Shown here: in pieces, positions 33,171-42,549 of the stretch | Numbering within the stretch: the first letter of the stretch is position 1 | How the letters are laid out: each line of letters begins with the position of its first letter | Position numbers and translations under genes: made by a program | The notes under the pieces: generated by a model | What the model was told of the DNA's origin: nothing | The model's database searches: none | The model's input: only the letters and a program-made list of their open reading frames with translations | Assembly: GCA_050251715.1 (NCBI GenBank) | Contig: JBFWMG010000028.1 | Coordinates: forward strand, 1 to 49,313 | Direction of reading: 5' to 3' | DNA length: 49,313 bases | Source: JBFWMG01 sp050251715 | GTDB lineage: Bacteria; Desulfobacterota; Desulfovibrionia; Desulfovibrionales; Desulfovibrionaceae

Positions 33171-35438
33171 ATGGACACGGCACACGCACAACGCGCGGTG
33201 ATCCTGCGCGGCGACGACTGGCGCGCCACCCAGGACATGTGGGCCTGGGTCGGTGTGGCCCGCGATGGGGGCGCAGGCCAGGCCCGCGATTATTACGTGG
33301 GTTTTGGGCCGCGCCATGTGCATCGCCTGTATGCCGTGGCCACGCATGCGCCCGGGTCCGGCCCGATCGAGGCCTTGGTCACGGTGCGTCTGCCGCGCAT
33401 TGCCCATGGCCGCGCGCTCGCCGGGTACGCCTCGTCCGATGCGGCCACGGTCTACAAGAATCTGCTGGCGCTCTTTCCGCGCCTGGCCGGGGAATACCTG
33501 GACGCCGTTGCGGCGGGGGAGAATGGGGAGTCGGCGGCCTGGGCGCGGGAGATGCGGGCCAGGAACCATGCCGCGCGCCCTGTTTCGGCCGATCCCCCGG
33601 CCACGTATGCGGCGTTTCGCGAGGCGCTCATGGAATGGGCGTGCGTGGGGCCGGGCTATGGCGACGAGTACGGCTCGCACCATTATTACGTGGGCGGAAG
33701 CCTTGACGGCGGCTACACCCTGTACGACGTGCGCATCCGCCGCGACGGCGACGGGGGCCAGGAGACGCTGGCCTCGGTGGGGCAATCGCCGCTGCGCAAT
33801 GGCCGCGAGGTGGCGGCCCTGGGCGATGCCGATCCCGAGGCGTGCTATGAGGGTCTGCGCCGCCATTTTCCCGAACTCGCGGCGCAATACCTCGACGCCG
33901 TGGCCCTTGCGGGCGACGAGGACGACGCCGCCTGGGCGCGGGGCACCCAGCGCCGCGTGCGTCAATGGACCGATCCGGAGGCTGAAGCGGCGGATTCCTC
34001 CACCGCGCACGCTTCCCCAGCGTCGCCCGTGCCGCCCGAGGCGGGGCTCGGCGGCCCGCCGCGCTCCTTCACCGTCACCCCCAGGGCGTTTTTGGACATC
34101 AAGCCGCATCTGGCCTGGGTGGGCGACACACCCGTGGTCAAGACGCCGTCAATGTCCGCCCACATCACCTATTATGTGGGCGTCCATGAGGACGGCGCGC
34201 CCTGCCTGCTGGAGATCACGGCTGTTGCGGATAGGGACACCTTTTTGCAGGTCTGCATCCTGGAGGTGGATGCCCATGTGGCGCACGGCGAGGCGTTCGC
34301 CGCGCTCTGTCTCCAGCATCAGGAGTCGTACCCCACGGTCCTGGTGGAGCGCTTCCCCCGGCTCGCCATGGGGTATTTCGGCGCGCTCAAGCGCGGCGGG
34401 GACGGCAAGCGCGCCGCCTGGGCCAGGAAATGCCTGGAGCGCATGGCCGCCCAGACCGCCGCGCCCGCGCCCCCCTGCTGGCGGGATGCGCTCGTTGTGT
34501 CGCAGCCGCAGCCGCCGTCCCCGCACCAGCCCGCCTACGAGGCCTATCTCGCCAGCCGGGAACAGTGGGTCTGCCTCGATACGGGGCACGGGATGATACG
34601 GGGAGCGCCGCGTTTCCTGCATCCCGTGTATCTGGGCATGGACGGGCAGGGCGCGGCCTGCCTCTTCTTTCTTGAGCTGGCCTGGAACAACGACCGCAAG
34701 GAACGGTTGGAGGCATTCGCCCTGCGGACAGAGCCCGTGGCCGACGGCAAGGAGATTGCCCGCCGCGTGAAGGAGCCGTTCGAGCGGGTTTATTGGCAAA
34801 TCCGCAGGTGTGTTCCCGCGCTGGCCCAGCCCTATGTGGAGGGATTGCTCGCCCATCGGGCGGAGGACAGGGCGTGCGTGGCATGGGCCGAAAAAACGCT
34901 TGCCGAGCACCATGGCTGGACCCCTCCCGCACCCGCCCTCCTGTTTTCTTCCCAGGGGCAAATGGCTGCCGCCCTCCTTGCCGCCAGGTGTGGGGCGCAC
35001 GAGGGCGCGGCTTCGGCCCGCGTGCTGGACTTGGATGACGCAAGGCCGGTGTTCGACGGCGACAGGCAGTCCGACGCGCGGGCGCGCGCCGCGCTGCTGG
35101 CGGCGTGGGAGGCTTCCGGGCGCAAGGATCCGGCGGCCGCCAGCGCGCCCCCGGCCGCGGTGGAGGCTCTGCTGCAACGGACGGAGCACCAGCTGGACAA
35201 CCTGGTGCGCGACACCTACGACGCCTTGCCCCCGTCGCTTCGGAGGCAGCTGCGCACGGCCTTTGAGAAGAAATGCATCACCAGCCTGGCGTTGGGCGTG
35301 GTGTACAGGGAAGAGGGATTCGGCAACGCCGACATGCGCAATCTGTTTGCGGCGTTTCTCACGGACGTGCTGGCGCCGGTGTATGGCTGGACCACCCCCC
35401 GCGCCATCCGGGAGGCATACGCGGGCAGGAAGAAATGA
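33171..35438 (+). CDS. Large protein of four tandem ~130-residue repeats, function unknown
   Basis: This 755-residue cytosolic-looking protein (no signal or membrane segment) contains four copies of one module. Each has a Trp/Val-Gly opening, a strand YYVG (residues 41, 172, 334; VYLG at 486), then FP.LA followed by a Tyr in the first three copies, and a closing AAWAR or VAWAE. The distance from the first residue of the YYVG/VYLG strand to the Trp of the closing motif is 83, 83, 83 and 86 residues. The last ~180 residues form a separate region with a helical end (LQRTEHQLDNLVRDTYDALPPSLRRQLRTAFEKKCITSLAL). I do not recognise either domain. The gene ends in ATGATG overlapping the hydrolase-like gene. 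Confidence 0.75.
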   Translation: MDTAHAQRAVILRGDDWRATQDMWAWVGVARDGGAGQARDYYVGFGPRHVHRLYAVATHAPGSGPIEALVTVRLPRIAHGRALAGYASSDAATVYKNLLALFPRLAGEYLDAVAAGENGESAAWAREMRARNHAARPVSADPPATYAAFREALMEWACVGPGYGDEYGSHHYYVGGSLDGGYTLYDVRIRRDGDGGQETLASVGQSPLRNGREVAALGDADPEACYEGLRRHFPELAAQYLDAVALAGDEDDAAWARGTQRRVRQWTDPEAEAADSSTAHASPASPVPPEAGLGGPPRSFTVTPRAFLDIKPHLAWVGDTPVVKTPSMSAHITYYVGVHEDGAPCLLEITAVADRDTFLQVCILEVDAHVAHGEAFAALCLQHQESYPTVLVERFPRLAMGYFGALKRGGDGKRAAWARKCLERMAAQTAAPAPPCWRDALVVSQPQPPSPHQPAYEAYLASREQWVCLDTGHGMIRGAPRFLHPVYLGMDGQGAACLFFLELAWNNDRKERLEAFALRTEPVADGKEIARRVKEPFERVYWQIRRCVPALAQPYVEGLLAHRAEDRACVAWAEKTLAEHHGWTPPAPALLFSSQGQMAAALLAARCGAHEGAASARVLDLDDARPVFDGDRQSDARARAALLAAWEASGRKDPAAASAPPAAVEALLQRTEHQLDNLVRDTYDALPPSLRRQLRTAFEKKCITSLALGVVYREEGFGNADMRNLFAAFLTDVLAPVYGWTTPRAIREAYAGRKK

Positions 35439-36025
35439 TGACTGACCATCTCCCTTCGAGGAGCGGGGAGGGCCGCCGCTGCCTGTACATCCCTGGCCGC
35501 AACGCCGCCAACGTCGCCACGACCGGCGCGCTGCTGCGGGACATGGGCTGGGACGTGCGGGGGCCGGATGTGACAGCGCCCTTTGTGGCGCTGCCTTTTG
35601 CGGCCCAGCTGGAGGTGGTGGCGGGCCACTGCGCCGCGCTCGGACCCGGCGCGCCCGTGGTGGCCAAATCCTACGGCGCGTACGTGCTGCTGCACGTGCT
35701 GCTGGCGCACGGCGGCCCGGATCCCATCGCCAACCCGGTGCTGCTGTTTTGCCCGGTCATGGGCGCGGGCATCGCCCGCGTGGGGCGGGGCATGGTGGGC
35801 AGCCTGCCGCCGCGCGCCCGGGTCTTGCTCCAGGCCGCGCGGGCCGGGCGCTACCCGTGTTTCGCGCGCCTGGAGATCCATATCGGCGACCAGGACGTGT
35901 GCGCGGAGCAGGCGCGGACGTTCGCCGCGCATGTGGCCGGGGCCGCCCGCCACCTGGCGCCCGGCGTGGCGCACGGCCTGGGAGCCGCCTACGAGCGGGA
36001 GGCGCTGCGGCGTTTTTTGCCCTGA
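35435..36025 (+). CDS. Alpha/beta-hydrolase-like protein
   Basis: This ~196-residue protein has a small alpha/beta-hydrolase-like layout. An opening strand CLYIPGRNAANVATTGALLRDMGWDV leads to a nucleophile-elbow-like VVAKSYGAYVLLHVLL, where Ser would be the nucleophile. A later strand (EIHIGDQDVCAEQA) offers an acid, and the His in APGVAHGLGAAYE is the third candidate residue. The substrate is unknown. Its ATG overlaps the stop of the repeat protein, making it the last gene of the four-gene operon. The following ~420 bases contain no gene. Confidence 0.65.
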   Translation: MMTDHLPSRSGEGRRCLYIPGRNAANVATTGALLRDMGWDVRGPDVTAPFVALPFAAQLEVVAGHCAALGPGAPVVAKSYGAYVLLHVLLAHGGPDPIANPVLLFCPVMGAGIARVGRGMVGSLPPRARVLLQAARAGRYPCFARLEIHIGDQDVCAEQARTFAAHVAGAARHLAPGVAHGLGAAYEREALRRFLP

Positions 36026-36445
36026 CCGCGACAGGCGCGCGGGCAAAGCGCAGGGCTTTGGAACCGTGTGCGTCCTACGCTTTTTCCCCAAGGCGGGGTA
36101 GACGGGATCGTGGAAGCGCCCTCCACCAAACCGGCGCGGGCTGGCGGGCCACCCGGTCCCCCACCCCGCGCCGCAAACAATAGCCGTCGCCGGGGCGGGA
36201 CGGTGCGGTATCCGCCGGGCGGCGGCCCGGCCCCGTTCTCCCCCCTGCGCTCCTCCTCCTTTAGCCCCCCCCTCCCCTTGCCTCCTGCCGTGGTGGACCA
36301 GAGAAGTGCATCACGGGTGTTGACCAAAGATGCACAGTATTGTAGCCTCAACTTGTCTGATGAGTGGATGACCCAACGAGTTGCGGGCAGGGTTCCAGGC
36401 GGAGCCGGCGTCAAGGCGCGGCATAACGGCAAGCGAGGGAGCTAC
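36026..36445. other. Intergenic region upstream of the GntR regulator
   Basis: About 420 bases without a supported gene. The left part is very GC-rich and of no obvious content; the right part has the candidate promoter and operator described at 36321-36366. The long open frame over it carries no recognisable protein and is probably chance. Confidence 0.6.
36321..36366 (+). promoter_or_regulatory. Candidate promoter and FCD/GntR operator
   Basis: TTGACC (36321-36326) and TAGCCT (36344-36349) are 17 bases apart and form a plausible sigma70 promoter with a weak -10. Just after it, ACTTGTCTGATGAG (36353-36366) resembles the TNGT-N3-ACNA palindromes bound by FCD-type GntR regulators. Its position over the start site fits autorepression by the next gene. 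It is a motif match with mismatches and no second copy was found. Confidence 0.35.
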
Positions 36446-37144
36446 ATGGGCGTGAAACCGATCAGGAAAGTCCGGCTCTCCGAAAGCGTGGTCGATGCCA
36501 TCAAGCAGATGATCGTTGACCAGGGCTTTGGGCCGGGCGACAAATTCTATTCCGAAAACGAACTCACCGCCAAACTCCAGGTCAGCCGCTCCTCCATCCG
36601 CGAGGCCGTGCGCATCCTCGAGGTCTCGGGCCAGATCACGGTCAAGCACGGCAAGGGCATTTTCATCGTGGATCCCGCCACGCCCCGGTTCGCCGCGTTC
36701 GTGGACTGGCTCAAGGACAACGAGCAGTCCATCCAGGAGCATTTCGAGGTGCGCCTCATCATCGAGCCGCAGACCGCCTGGCTTGCCGCGCAGAGCGCCA
36801 CGCCCGACGAGTTGGCCAGGCTGGAGGAGGCGCATGAGAAATTCGTGGAAAACGCCAAGCGCGGCCTGTCCGCCGAAACCATCCAATGCGACCGCGATTT
36901 CCACAAGCTTCTGGCCAAGGCCACGCACAACAAGATTCTCTTCGCCCTGACCAAGTCCATGGCCACCTCCCTGCTCGACGGCTGGATTTCCAGCTTCCAT
37001 ACCCCGGGCCGCATGGACAAGACCGTGCGCGAGCACGGCCTCATCCTGCAGGCGGTCAAGCACGGCGACGCCGAGGCGGCCAAGGCGCACATGACCACCC
37101 ATCTGGCCAACGCCATCCGGGACATCAAGTCCTCCATGCAGTGA
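36446..37144 (+). CDS. GntR-family transcriptional regulator, FCD (FadR) subfamily
   Basis: This 232-residue regulator has an N-terminal winged helix (FYSENELTAKLQVSRSSIREAVRILEVSGQITVKHGKGIFI) and an all-helical FCD ligand domain. The FCD metal-binding residues are visible in CDRDFHKLLAKATHN, VREHGLILQAV and AKAHMTTHL. Such proteins usually respond to small organic acids and repress nearby catabolic operons. The ATG at 36446 follows GAGGGAG. It lies directly upstream of an MBL hydrolase and a TRAP transporter operon, which it probably controls together with itself. Confidence 0.9.
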   Translation: MGVKPIRKVRLSESVVDAIKQMIVDQGFGPGDKFYSENELTAKLQVSRSSIREAVRILEVSGQITVKHGKGIFIVDPATPRFAAFVDWLKDNEQSIQEHFEVRLIIEPQTAWLAAQSATPDELARLEEAHEKFVENAKRGLSAETIQCDRDFHKLLAKATHNKILFALTKSMATSLLDGWISSFHTPGRMDKTVREHGLILQAVKHGDAEAAKAHMTTHLANAIRDIKSSMQ

Positions 37145-37171
37145 CAACGGCCCAACGGCCACGGAGACCCC

Positions 37172-37999
37172 ATGCTGCGCATCACCACGCTCGTTGAAAA
37201 TTCCCAAGGCGAACACAAGGGGCTCATCCATGAGCATGGGCTGTGCTTCCACATCGAGGTGAACGGGCACTGTCTGCTCTTCGACACCGGCCAGACCGAC
37301 GCGCTCATCCGCAACGCGGCCCAACTGCGCATCGATCTGGGCGCGGTGCGCCAGGTGGCGCTCAGCCACGGCCACTACGACCATTCCGGCGGCCTGCGCT
37401 CCCTGGCGGCCTGGGTGTCCGGGTTCGAGGTGGTCACGGGGCAGGGCTTTTTCAACGAGAAATACGGCGCGCTGGGTCCAGCCCACGAATATCTGGGCAA
37501 CGACTTCGACGCGCCGTGGCTCGCGGACAACGGCCTGGCCCACACCACGCTGGCCGCCCCGGTGCGCGAGCTTGCGCCCGGTCTCTTCGCCCTGACCGAT
37601 TTCCCCCGGGTCCACGCCGACGAGCGGGTCAATCCCCGCTTCGTGCTGCGCGTGGACGGCTGGTTCGTGCCGGACCGATTCGACGACGAGATCATGCTGG
37701 CCGTGGACACGCCCAAGGGGCTGGTCGCGGTGCTGGGCTGCTCGCATCCGGGGGTGAAGAACATGCTCGACGCGGCCACGCAGCGGCTTGGCAAGGAGAT
37801 ATATGCGGTCATCGGGGGCACCCATCTTGTGGAGGCCTCGCAGGACAGCCTGACCCTGACGCTGGACTACCTGACGCGGAAGGACATCCGCGTGATCGGG
37901 GTGTCCCACTGCACGGGCGTTCCGGCCATGGACAGGCTGCAGGCGTTTGCGGGCAGATATTACCACAACCGGACCGGAACCGCCCTGTTCATCGAATAG
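37172..37999 (+). CDS. MBL-fold metallo-hydrolase
   Basis: This 275-residue metallo-beta-lactamase-fold protein has the metal-binding motif SHGHYDHSGG near residue 70. Further ligands are likely in LGCSHPGVKN, IGGTHLVEAS and the closing GVSHCTGVPAM. The opening (ITTLVENS, then HIEVNGHCLLFDTGQT) resembles the family annotated as 7,8-dihydropterin-6-methyl-4-aminobenzene-phosphate synthase-like hydrolases. The true reaction here is uncertain. It lies 27 bases after the GntR gene and 85 bases before the TRAP binding protein, so it is probably part of the regulated operon. Confidence 0.85.
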   Translation: MLRITTLVENSQGEHKGLIHEHGLCFHIEVNGHCLLFDTGQTDALIRNAAQLRIDLGAVRQVALSHGHYDHSGGLRSLAAWVSGFEVVTGQGFFNEKYGALGPAHEYLGNDFDAPWLADNGLAHTTLAAPVRELAPGLFALTDFPRVHADERVNPRFVLRVDGWFVPDRFDDEIMLAVDTPKGLVAVLGCSHPGVKNMLDAATQRLGKEIYAVIGGTHLVEASQDSLTLTLDYLTRKDIRVIGVSHCTGVPAMDRLQAFAGRYYHNRTGTALFIE

Positions 38000-38083
38000 G
38001 GCGCGGATAAAGAGATGTTCAGGCCGTGGGGAAATCCTTTTTCACGGCGCAACACTAGGACCAGACACAGGAGGGTATGCGAG

Positions 38084-39133
38084 ATGTTGATGCGGAAAAC
38101 GATGCTTGGATTGATGGTCTTGGCGCTGGCGGCGCTGGTTGTCGCGCCGATCAGCAACGTGGCCCAGGCCGCCGACAAACCCATTGTCTGGAAGTCCTCG
38201 GGCCATGGCCCGGCTTCCGACCCGTCCCAGATCTACCACGACAAACTGTGCAACGCGATCACCGAGGCCTCGGGCGGCCGCCTGGTGGTCAAGCCCTTTG
38301 TGGGCGGCTCCATCGTGCCCGCGTACAAGGAACTGGACGCCGTTGACCAGAACGTGCTCCAGCTGTGCTACACCTGCCCCATGTACAATCTGGACAAGTG
38401 GAAGGCCGCCGGCCTCATCAGCTCGCGTCCGGGCGGCCTGCCGGGCGAAGCCCTGCGCACCTGGTTCGACTTTGGCGGCGGCGCGGACCTGATGAACAAG
38501 ATGATGGAAGGCTACAATGTCATGACCTTCCCCGGCGCGCTGTCCCCCCTGCCGGAAGAGGTGTTCTTCCATTCCAAGAAGAAGCTTGACAGCCTGGCGG
38601 ACATCAAGGGTCTCAAGGCCCGTTGCATGGGCGACGGCGGCGAAATCCTGAAGCGCATGGGCGCGGCCACGGTCATCATCCCCGGCGGCGAGCTGTATGA
38701 AGCCATGCAGCGCGGCACCATCGACGCCTTCGAGTATTCCACCCTGGCCTCCAACTGGAACATGCACTTCAATGAAGTGGCTCCCTATGTGTACCTGTCC
38801 CCCACCCGCGCGCCCAGCGATCCGCAGGTGTTCTTCGTGAACAAGGACGCGTGGGCCAAGCTGCCCGCCGACCTGAAGGCCATTGTGCAGCAGGCCGTGG
38901 CCAAGTTCTCCCAGGAGCAGCATGAGTACCTGGTGTACGAGTCCGTGAAGGCCGTGGACAAGTTCCGCGCCGCGGGCAACCAGGTGCTGCGCGTTCCCAA
39001 GGACATCGACGAAGCCCTGACCGCCGAGGCCAACAAGTTCTACGAGGAAAAGTCCAAGTCCGAGTCGCCGATCTTTGGCGAGATCTACAATTCCATGAAG
39101 GCCTTTGGCGAAGCGTACAACGCCATCAAGTAA
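38084..39133 (+). CDS. TRAP transporter substrate-binding protein (DctP type), system 1
   Basis: This 349-residue periplasmic protein has a Sec signal (MLGLMVLALAALVVAPISNVAQA) and the two-lobed TRAP binding fold: VWKSSGHGPASDPSQIYHDKLCNAI, then GRLVVKPFVGGSIVP. The hinge-region signature KGLKARCMGDGGEILKRMGAATVIIPGGELYEAMQRGTIDAFEYS is characteristic of DctP proteins, whose Arg usually pairs with a carboxylate. An organic acid ligand is therefore likely, but it cannot be named. The ATG at 38084 follows AGGAGGG; a second ATG lies two codons later. It is followed by small and large membrane subunits. Confidence 0.92.
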   Translation: MLMRKTMLGLMVLALAALVVAPISNVAQAADKPIVWKSSGHGPASDPSQIYHDKLCNAITEASGGRLVVKPFVGGSIVPAYKELDAVDQNVLQLCYTCPMYNLDKWKAAGLISSRPGGLPGEALRTWFDFGGGADLMNKMMEGYNVMTFPGALSPLPEEVFFHSKKKLDSLADIKGLKARCMGDGGEILKRMGAATVIIPGGELYEAMQRGTIDAFEYSTLASNWNMHFNEVAPYVYLSPTRAPSDPQVFFVNKDAWAKLPADLKAIVQQAVAKFSQEQHEYLVYESVKAVDKFRAAGNQVLRVPKDIDEALTAEANKFYEEKSKSESPIFGEIYNSMKAFGEAYNAIK

Positions 39134-39158
39134 GGCCTTGAACGGCAAGGAGAAAAGC

Positions 39159-39677
39159 ATGTCCATATTACTGAAACTGCCACGATTTATAGATCGCCTG
39201 AGCGTGGGAGCGGGAGCTTTGGGAAAGTGGTTTGCTTTTCTCCTTGTCCTCGTGGGCTCGTATGAGACCATCTCCCGGCATTTCTTCGGCGCGCCCACCA
39301 TCTGGGCCTATGACTCGCTGTGCATGGCGGGCGGCGTGACCTACCTGCTCGGCGCGTCCTACACCCACCTGCGCGACTCGCACACGCGGGTGGACATCAT
39401 CTACAGCCACCTGTCCCCCCGCGCGCGTGCGGTGATGGACATCGTCTGCTCCCTGATTTTCTTTTTCCCGCTCATGGGCGTCATGCTCAAGCTGTCCATC
39501 GACTGGGCCTTCCGGGCATGGAAGATCAATGAAGTCATGTTCAACAGCTTCTGGTATCCGCCCGCCGCGCCATACCGCACGGTGTTCGCCATCGGGCTTC
39601 TGCTGCTCGTGCTTCAGGGCGTGGCCAAGCTCATCAGGGACGTTCACTTTTTGGTAAGGGGGAAGGAAATTGATTGA
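39159..39677 (+). CDS. TRAP transporter small membrane subunit (DctQ type), system 1
   Basis: This 172-residue four-helix membrane protein is the small permease of a sodium-coupled TRAP transporter: WFAFLLVLVGSYETISRHFF, IWAYDSLCMAGGVTYLLGASY followed by THLRDSHTRVDIIY, VMDIVCSLIFFFPLMGVML, and TVFAIGLLLLVLQGVAKLI. The ATG at 39159 follows AAGGAG. Its stop overlaps the TTG start of the large subunit, so the two are translated together. Confidence 0.9.
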   Translation: MSILLKLPRFIDRLSVGAGALGKWFAFLLVLVGSYETISRHFFGAPTIWAYDSLCMAGGVTYLLGASYTHLRDSHTRVDIIYSHLSPRARAVMDIVCSLIFFFPLMGVMLKLSIDWAFRAWKINEVMFNSFWYPPAAPYRTVFAIGLLLLVLQGVAKLIRDVHFLVRGKEID

Positions 39678-41016
39678 TCTCAGCCCGGAAACCGTAGCCT
39701 TCCTCATGCTGGGAGGTGTCTTCTTCCTTGTCCTGACCGGATTTCCCATCGCCTTCGTCATTGGCAGCGTGGCCTTTTTCGTGGGCATCATCGAGTTCGG
39801 TCCCCATACGACCTTCCACATCCTTTACAACCGGTTCTACGACCTGTCCCTGAACTATCCCTACCTGGCGGTGCCGCTGTTCACCTTCATGGGCGTGGTG
39901 CTGCAACATTCGGGGATAACGAAAGATTTGTACCAGAGCCTGTACGAGGCCTTGGGACGGCTCAAGGGCGGCCTGCTGCTGGTGACGATCATCTTCGGCA
40001 CCATCCTGGCCGCGTGCCTGGGCGTCATCGCCGCGTCGGTGACCATCCTCACGCTCATCGCGCTCAACCCCATGATCCAGCGGGGCTACGACAAATCCCT
40101 GGCCGCGGGCACCATCGTGGCCACGGGCACGCTCGGCATCCTCATCCCGCCCAGCATCATGCTCGTGGTCTACGGCCCGCAGGCGGGCCTTTCCATCGGC
40201 CAGATGTTCATGGGCGCGGTGTTCCCGGGGCTCATCCTGTCGTTTTTGTACATCGCCTACGTGACGGTGCGCTGCCACCTCAATCCGGCGCTGGGGCCGT
40301 CCATCCCGGCGGACCAGATGACACCCTTCACCTTTGGCAAGCTCCTGGGCCTGCTCAGGTCGCTGGTGCCGCCGGTGGCGCTCATGGCCGCCGTGCTGGG
40401 CACCATCTTCGCGGGCATCTCGCCGCCCACCGAGGCCGCCGCCGTGGGGTGCCTGGCCTCCATCCTGCTCGCGGTCTTCTACCGCAAGTTCAGCTGGGGA
40501 CTCATCAGGCACGCCTCCATCGAGACCCTGCGCGTCAGCTCCTTCGTGGTCATGATCGCGGCGCTGTGCTACGCCTTTGTGGGCATCTTCATGAACGCGG
40601 GCTCGGGCGACGTGGTGGCCGACGTCATCATGTCCGTACCGGGCGGCCGCTGGGCCTCCTTCGCCATGATTATGTTCATCGTGTTCCTGCTCGGCCTGTT
40701 CATCGAGTGGATCGGCATCGTGTTCATCATCGTGCCCATCTTCACGCCCATTCTCACGGACCTGGGCTTCAACCCCCTGTGGGCGGGCATGATGATCTGC
40801 ATCAACCTGCAGATGGCCTTCCAGACGCCGCCCATGGCCATGTCCATCTTCGTGCTCAAGGGCACCGCGCCCAAGGAGGCGGGGCTGACCATGGCCGACA
40901 TCATACGGGGCGTCATTCCCTTTGTGTGCATCATCATGTTCACCCTGACCCTGTGCACCATCTTCCCGGAGATCATCACCTGGCTGCCGGAGAAGATGAT
41001 CGGCCCGTCGGTCTAG
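39670..41016 (+). CDS. TRAP transporter large membrane subunit (DctM type), system 1
   Basis: This 448-residue, about 12-helix permease carries the transport pathway. Family motifs include AVPLFTFMGVVLQHSGITKDLYQSL, LAAGTIVATGTLGILIPPSI, ISPPTEAAAVGCLASI and FNPLWAGMMICINLQMAFQTPPMAMSIFVLKG. It uses a TTG start at 39670, with GGGGAAGGAAA upstream, inside the end of the small-subunit gene. It is followed after 156 bases by glycerate kinase. Confidence 0.93.
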   Translation: MIDLSPETVAFLMLGGVFFLVLTGFPIAFVIGSVAFFVGIIEFGPHTTFHILYNRFYDLSLNYPYLAVPLFTFMGVVLQHSGITKDLYQSLYEALGRLKGGLLLVTIIFGTILAACLGVIAASVTILTLIALNPMIQRGYDKSLAAGTIVATGTLGILIPPSIMLVVYGPQAGLSIGQMFMGAVFPGLILSFLYIAYVTVRCHLNPALGPSIPADQMTPFTFGKLLGLLRSLVPPVALMAAVLGTIFAGISPPTEAAAVGCLASILLAVFYRKFSWGLIRHASIETLRVSSFVVMIAALCYAFVGIFMNAGSGDVVADVIMSVPGGRWASFAMIMFIVFLLGLFIEWIGIVFIIVPIFTPILTDLGFNPLWAGMMICINLQMAFQTPPMAMSIFVLKGTAPKEAGLTMADIIRGVIPFVCIIMFTLTLCTIFPEIITWLPEKMIGPSV

Positions 41017-41172
41017 GCCATGGACAGGGAAAAGGGCGCGATGTAACAATGCCTCAACAACAACCGCATGCAGCACCACACGCGGGCCGCCGCCCCGGCA
41101 AGGGCGCGGCGGCCCGTGCGGTTTGCGCCGCCATGCCGCCTGTGCGGCCATCCGCCGCCAAGGGGGGTCATC

Positions 41173-42549
41173 ATGCCATTTCATGACGCCGCCGCGCACC
41201 TTGACGCCATCTTCAGGGCGGGCCTGCAACGGGTCGATCCGTACCGGATGATCCTGGACCATGTCCGCCTGGAAGACGGACGCCTGATCGTGGACATGGA
41301 AACCGAGCGCCACGCCATCGATCTCGCGCCGTACGCGCGGATCTTCATCCTGGGCACGGGCAAGGCCACGGCGCCCATGGCCCGCGCCTTCGAGGCCATC
41401 CTTGGCGAGCGCATCACCAAGGGGCTCATCGTGGTCAAGTACGGCCACACCGCGCCGCTGGAACGGGTGGCGGTCATGGAGTCCGCCCATCCCGTGCCGG
41501 ACGAGCGGGGCGTGGCGGGCGCGCGGGCGCTGCTCGACCTGGCCCACGAGGCGGACGCCGCCACGCTGGTTATCACCCTGGTTTCGGGCGGCGGCTCGGC
41601 GCTGGTGCCCGCGCCCATCCGCTACACCCTGGACGGCCAGGAAACCGTGCTGACCCTGGAGGACAAGCAGGGCGTGACCCGTGCGCTGCTGCGCTGCGGG
41701 GCGAACATCAACGAGATCAACTGCATCCGCAAGCACCTGTCCGGACTCAAGGGCGGGCGGCTGTTGCAGCACATCGCCCCGGCCCGCAGCGTCAACTTCA
41801 TCCTCTCGGACGTGATCGGCGACGATCTGAGCAGCATCGCTTCGGGCCTCACCGCGCCCGATCCCACGACCTTCGCCGACGCCCTGGGCATCATCGAAAA
41901 GTACGGCATCGCGGGCGAGATCAGCGAGGCCGTGCTGGCCACGCTGCAACGCGGCCTGGAGGGCCGGATTCCCGAAACCCTCAAGAAGGACGCGGCGGAA
42001 GCGGCGCTGACCACCAATATTCTTTTGGGCACCAACACCACGGCCCTGGCCGCCGCGGGCGAAATGGCCGAGAGTCTGGGCTACAACCTGGTCTGCCTGA
42101 CCTCGCGCATCACGGGCGACGCGGGCGAGGTGGCCAGGATGCTGGCCGCCGTGGCCGCCGACACGGCAACCGCCGAGATGCTGGCCAGGAAGCCGTGCTG
42201 CATCCTGTCGGGCGGCGAACCCGTGGTGCATGTGACGGGGTCCGGCAAGGGCGGCCGCAACCAGGAAATGGCGCTGGTCTTTTTGGCCGAGATCGAAAAG
42301 CGGCCCGACCTGTTCGGCGACGTGGCCTTTCTGGCCGCGTCCACGGACGGCAACGACGGCCCCACGGACGCGGCGGGCGCGTTCGCCTCGCTGGCGGTGC
42401 TGGCCGAGGCGGCCCAGGCCGGGCTGTCCTTGCGGGCGTTTTTGCGCGACAACGACTCCTACCACTTTTTCGACGCCATAGGCCGCCTGTACAAGACCGG
42501 CCCCACCAACACCAACGTCTGCGACCTGCACATCATCCTGGTGCGCTAG
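41173..42549 (+). CDS. Glycerate 2-kinase (MOFRL/DUF4147 family)
   Basis: This 458-residue enzyme phosphorylates D-glycerate to 2-phosphoglycerate, feeding lower glycolysis. Family features are the nucleotide-binding stretch FILGTGKATAPMARAFE and LVISLVSGGG-like LVITLVSGGGSALVPAP. INCIRKHLSGLKGGRL, FILSDVIGDDLSSIASGLTAPDPTTF and the C-terminal MOFRL domain (GGEPVVHVTGSGKGGRNQEMAL, ASTDGNDGPTDAAGAF, GPTNTNVCDLHIIL) complete the picture. The ATG at 41173 follows AAGGGGGG. Its position after a TRAP operon suggests that the transported compound may be glycerate or something converted to it (inference). The gene ends at copy 2 of the structured repeat. Confidence 0.92.
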   Translation: MPFHDAAAHLDAIFRAGLQRVDPYRMILDHVRLEDGRLIVDMETERHAIDLAPYARIFILGTGKATAPMARAFEAILGERITKGLIVVKYGHTAPLERVAVMESAHPVPDERGVAGARALLDLAHEADAATLVITLVSGGGSALVPAPIRYTLDGQETVLTLEDKQGVTRALLRCGANINEINCIRKHLSGLKGGRLLQHIAPARSVNFILSDVIGDDLSSIASGLTAPDPTTFADALGIIEKYGIAGEISEAVLATLQRGLEGRIPETLKKDAAEAALTTNILLGTNTTALAAAGEMAESLGYNLVCLTSRITGDAGEVARMLAAVAADTATAEMLARKPCCILSGGEPVVHVTGSGKGGRNQEMALVFLAEIEKRPDLFGDVAFLAASTDGNDGPTDAAGAFASLAVLAEAAQAGLSLRAFLRDNDSYHFFDAIGRLYKTGPTNTNVCDLHIILVR

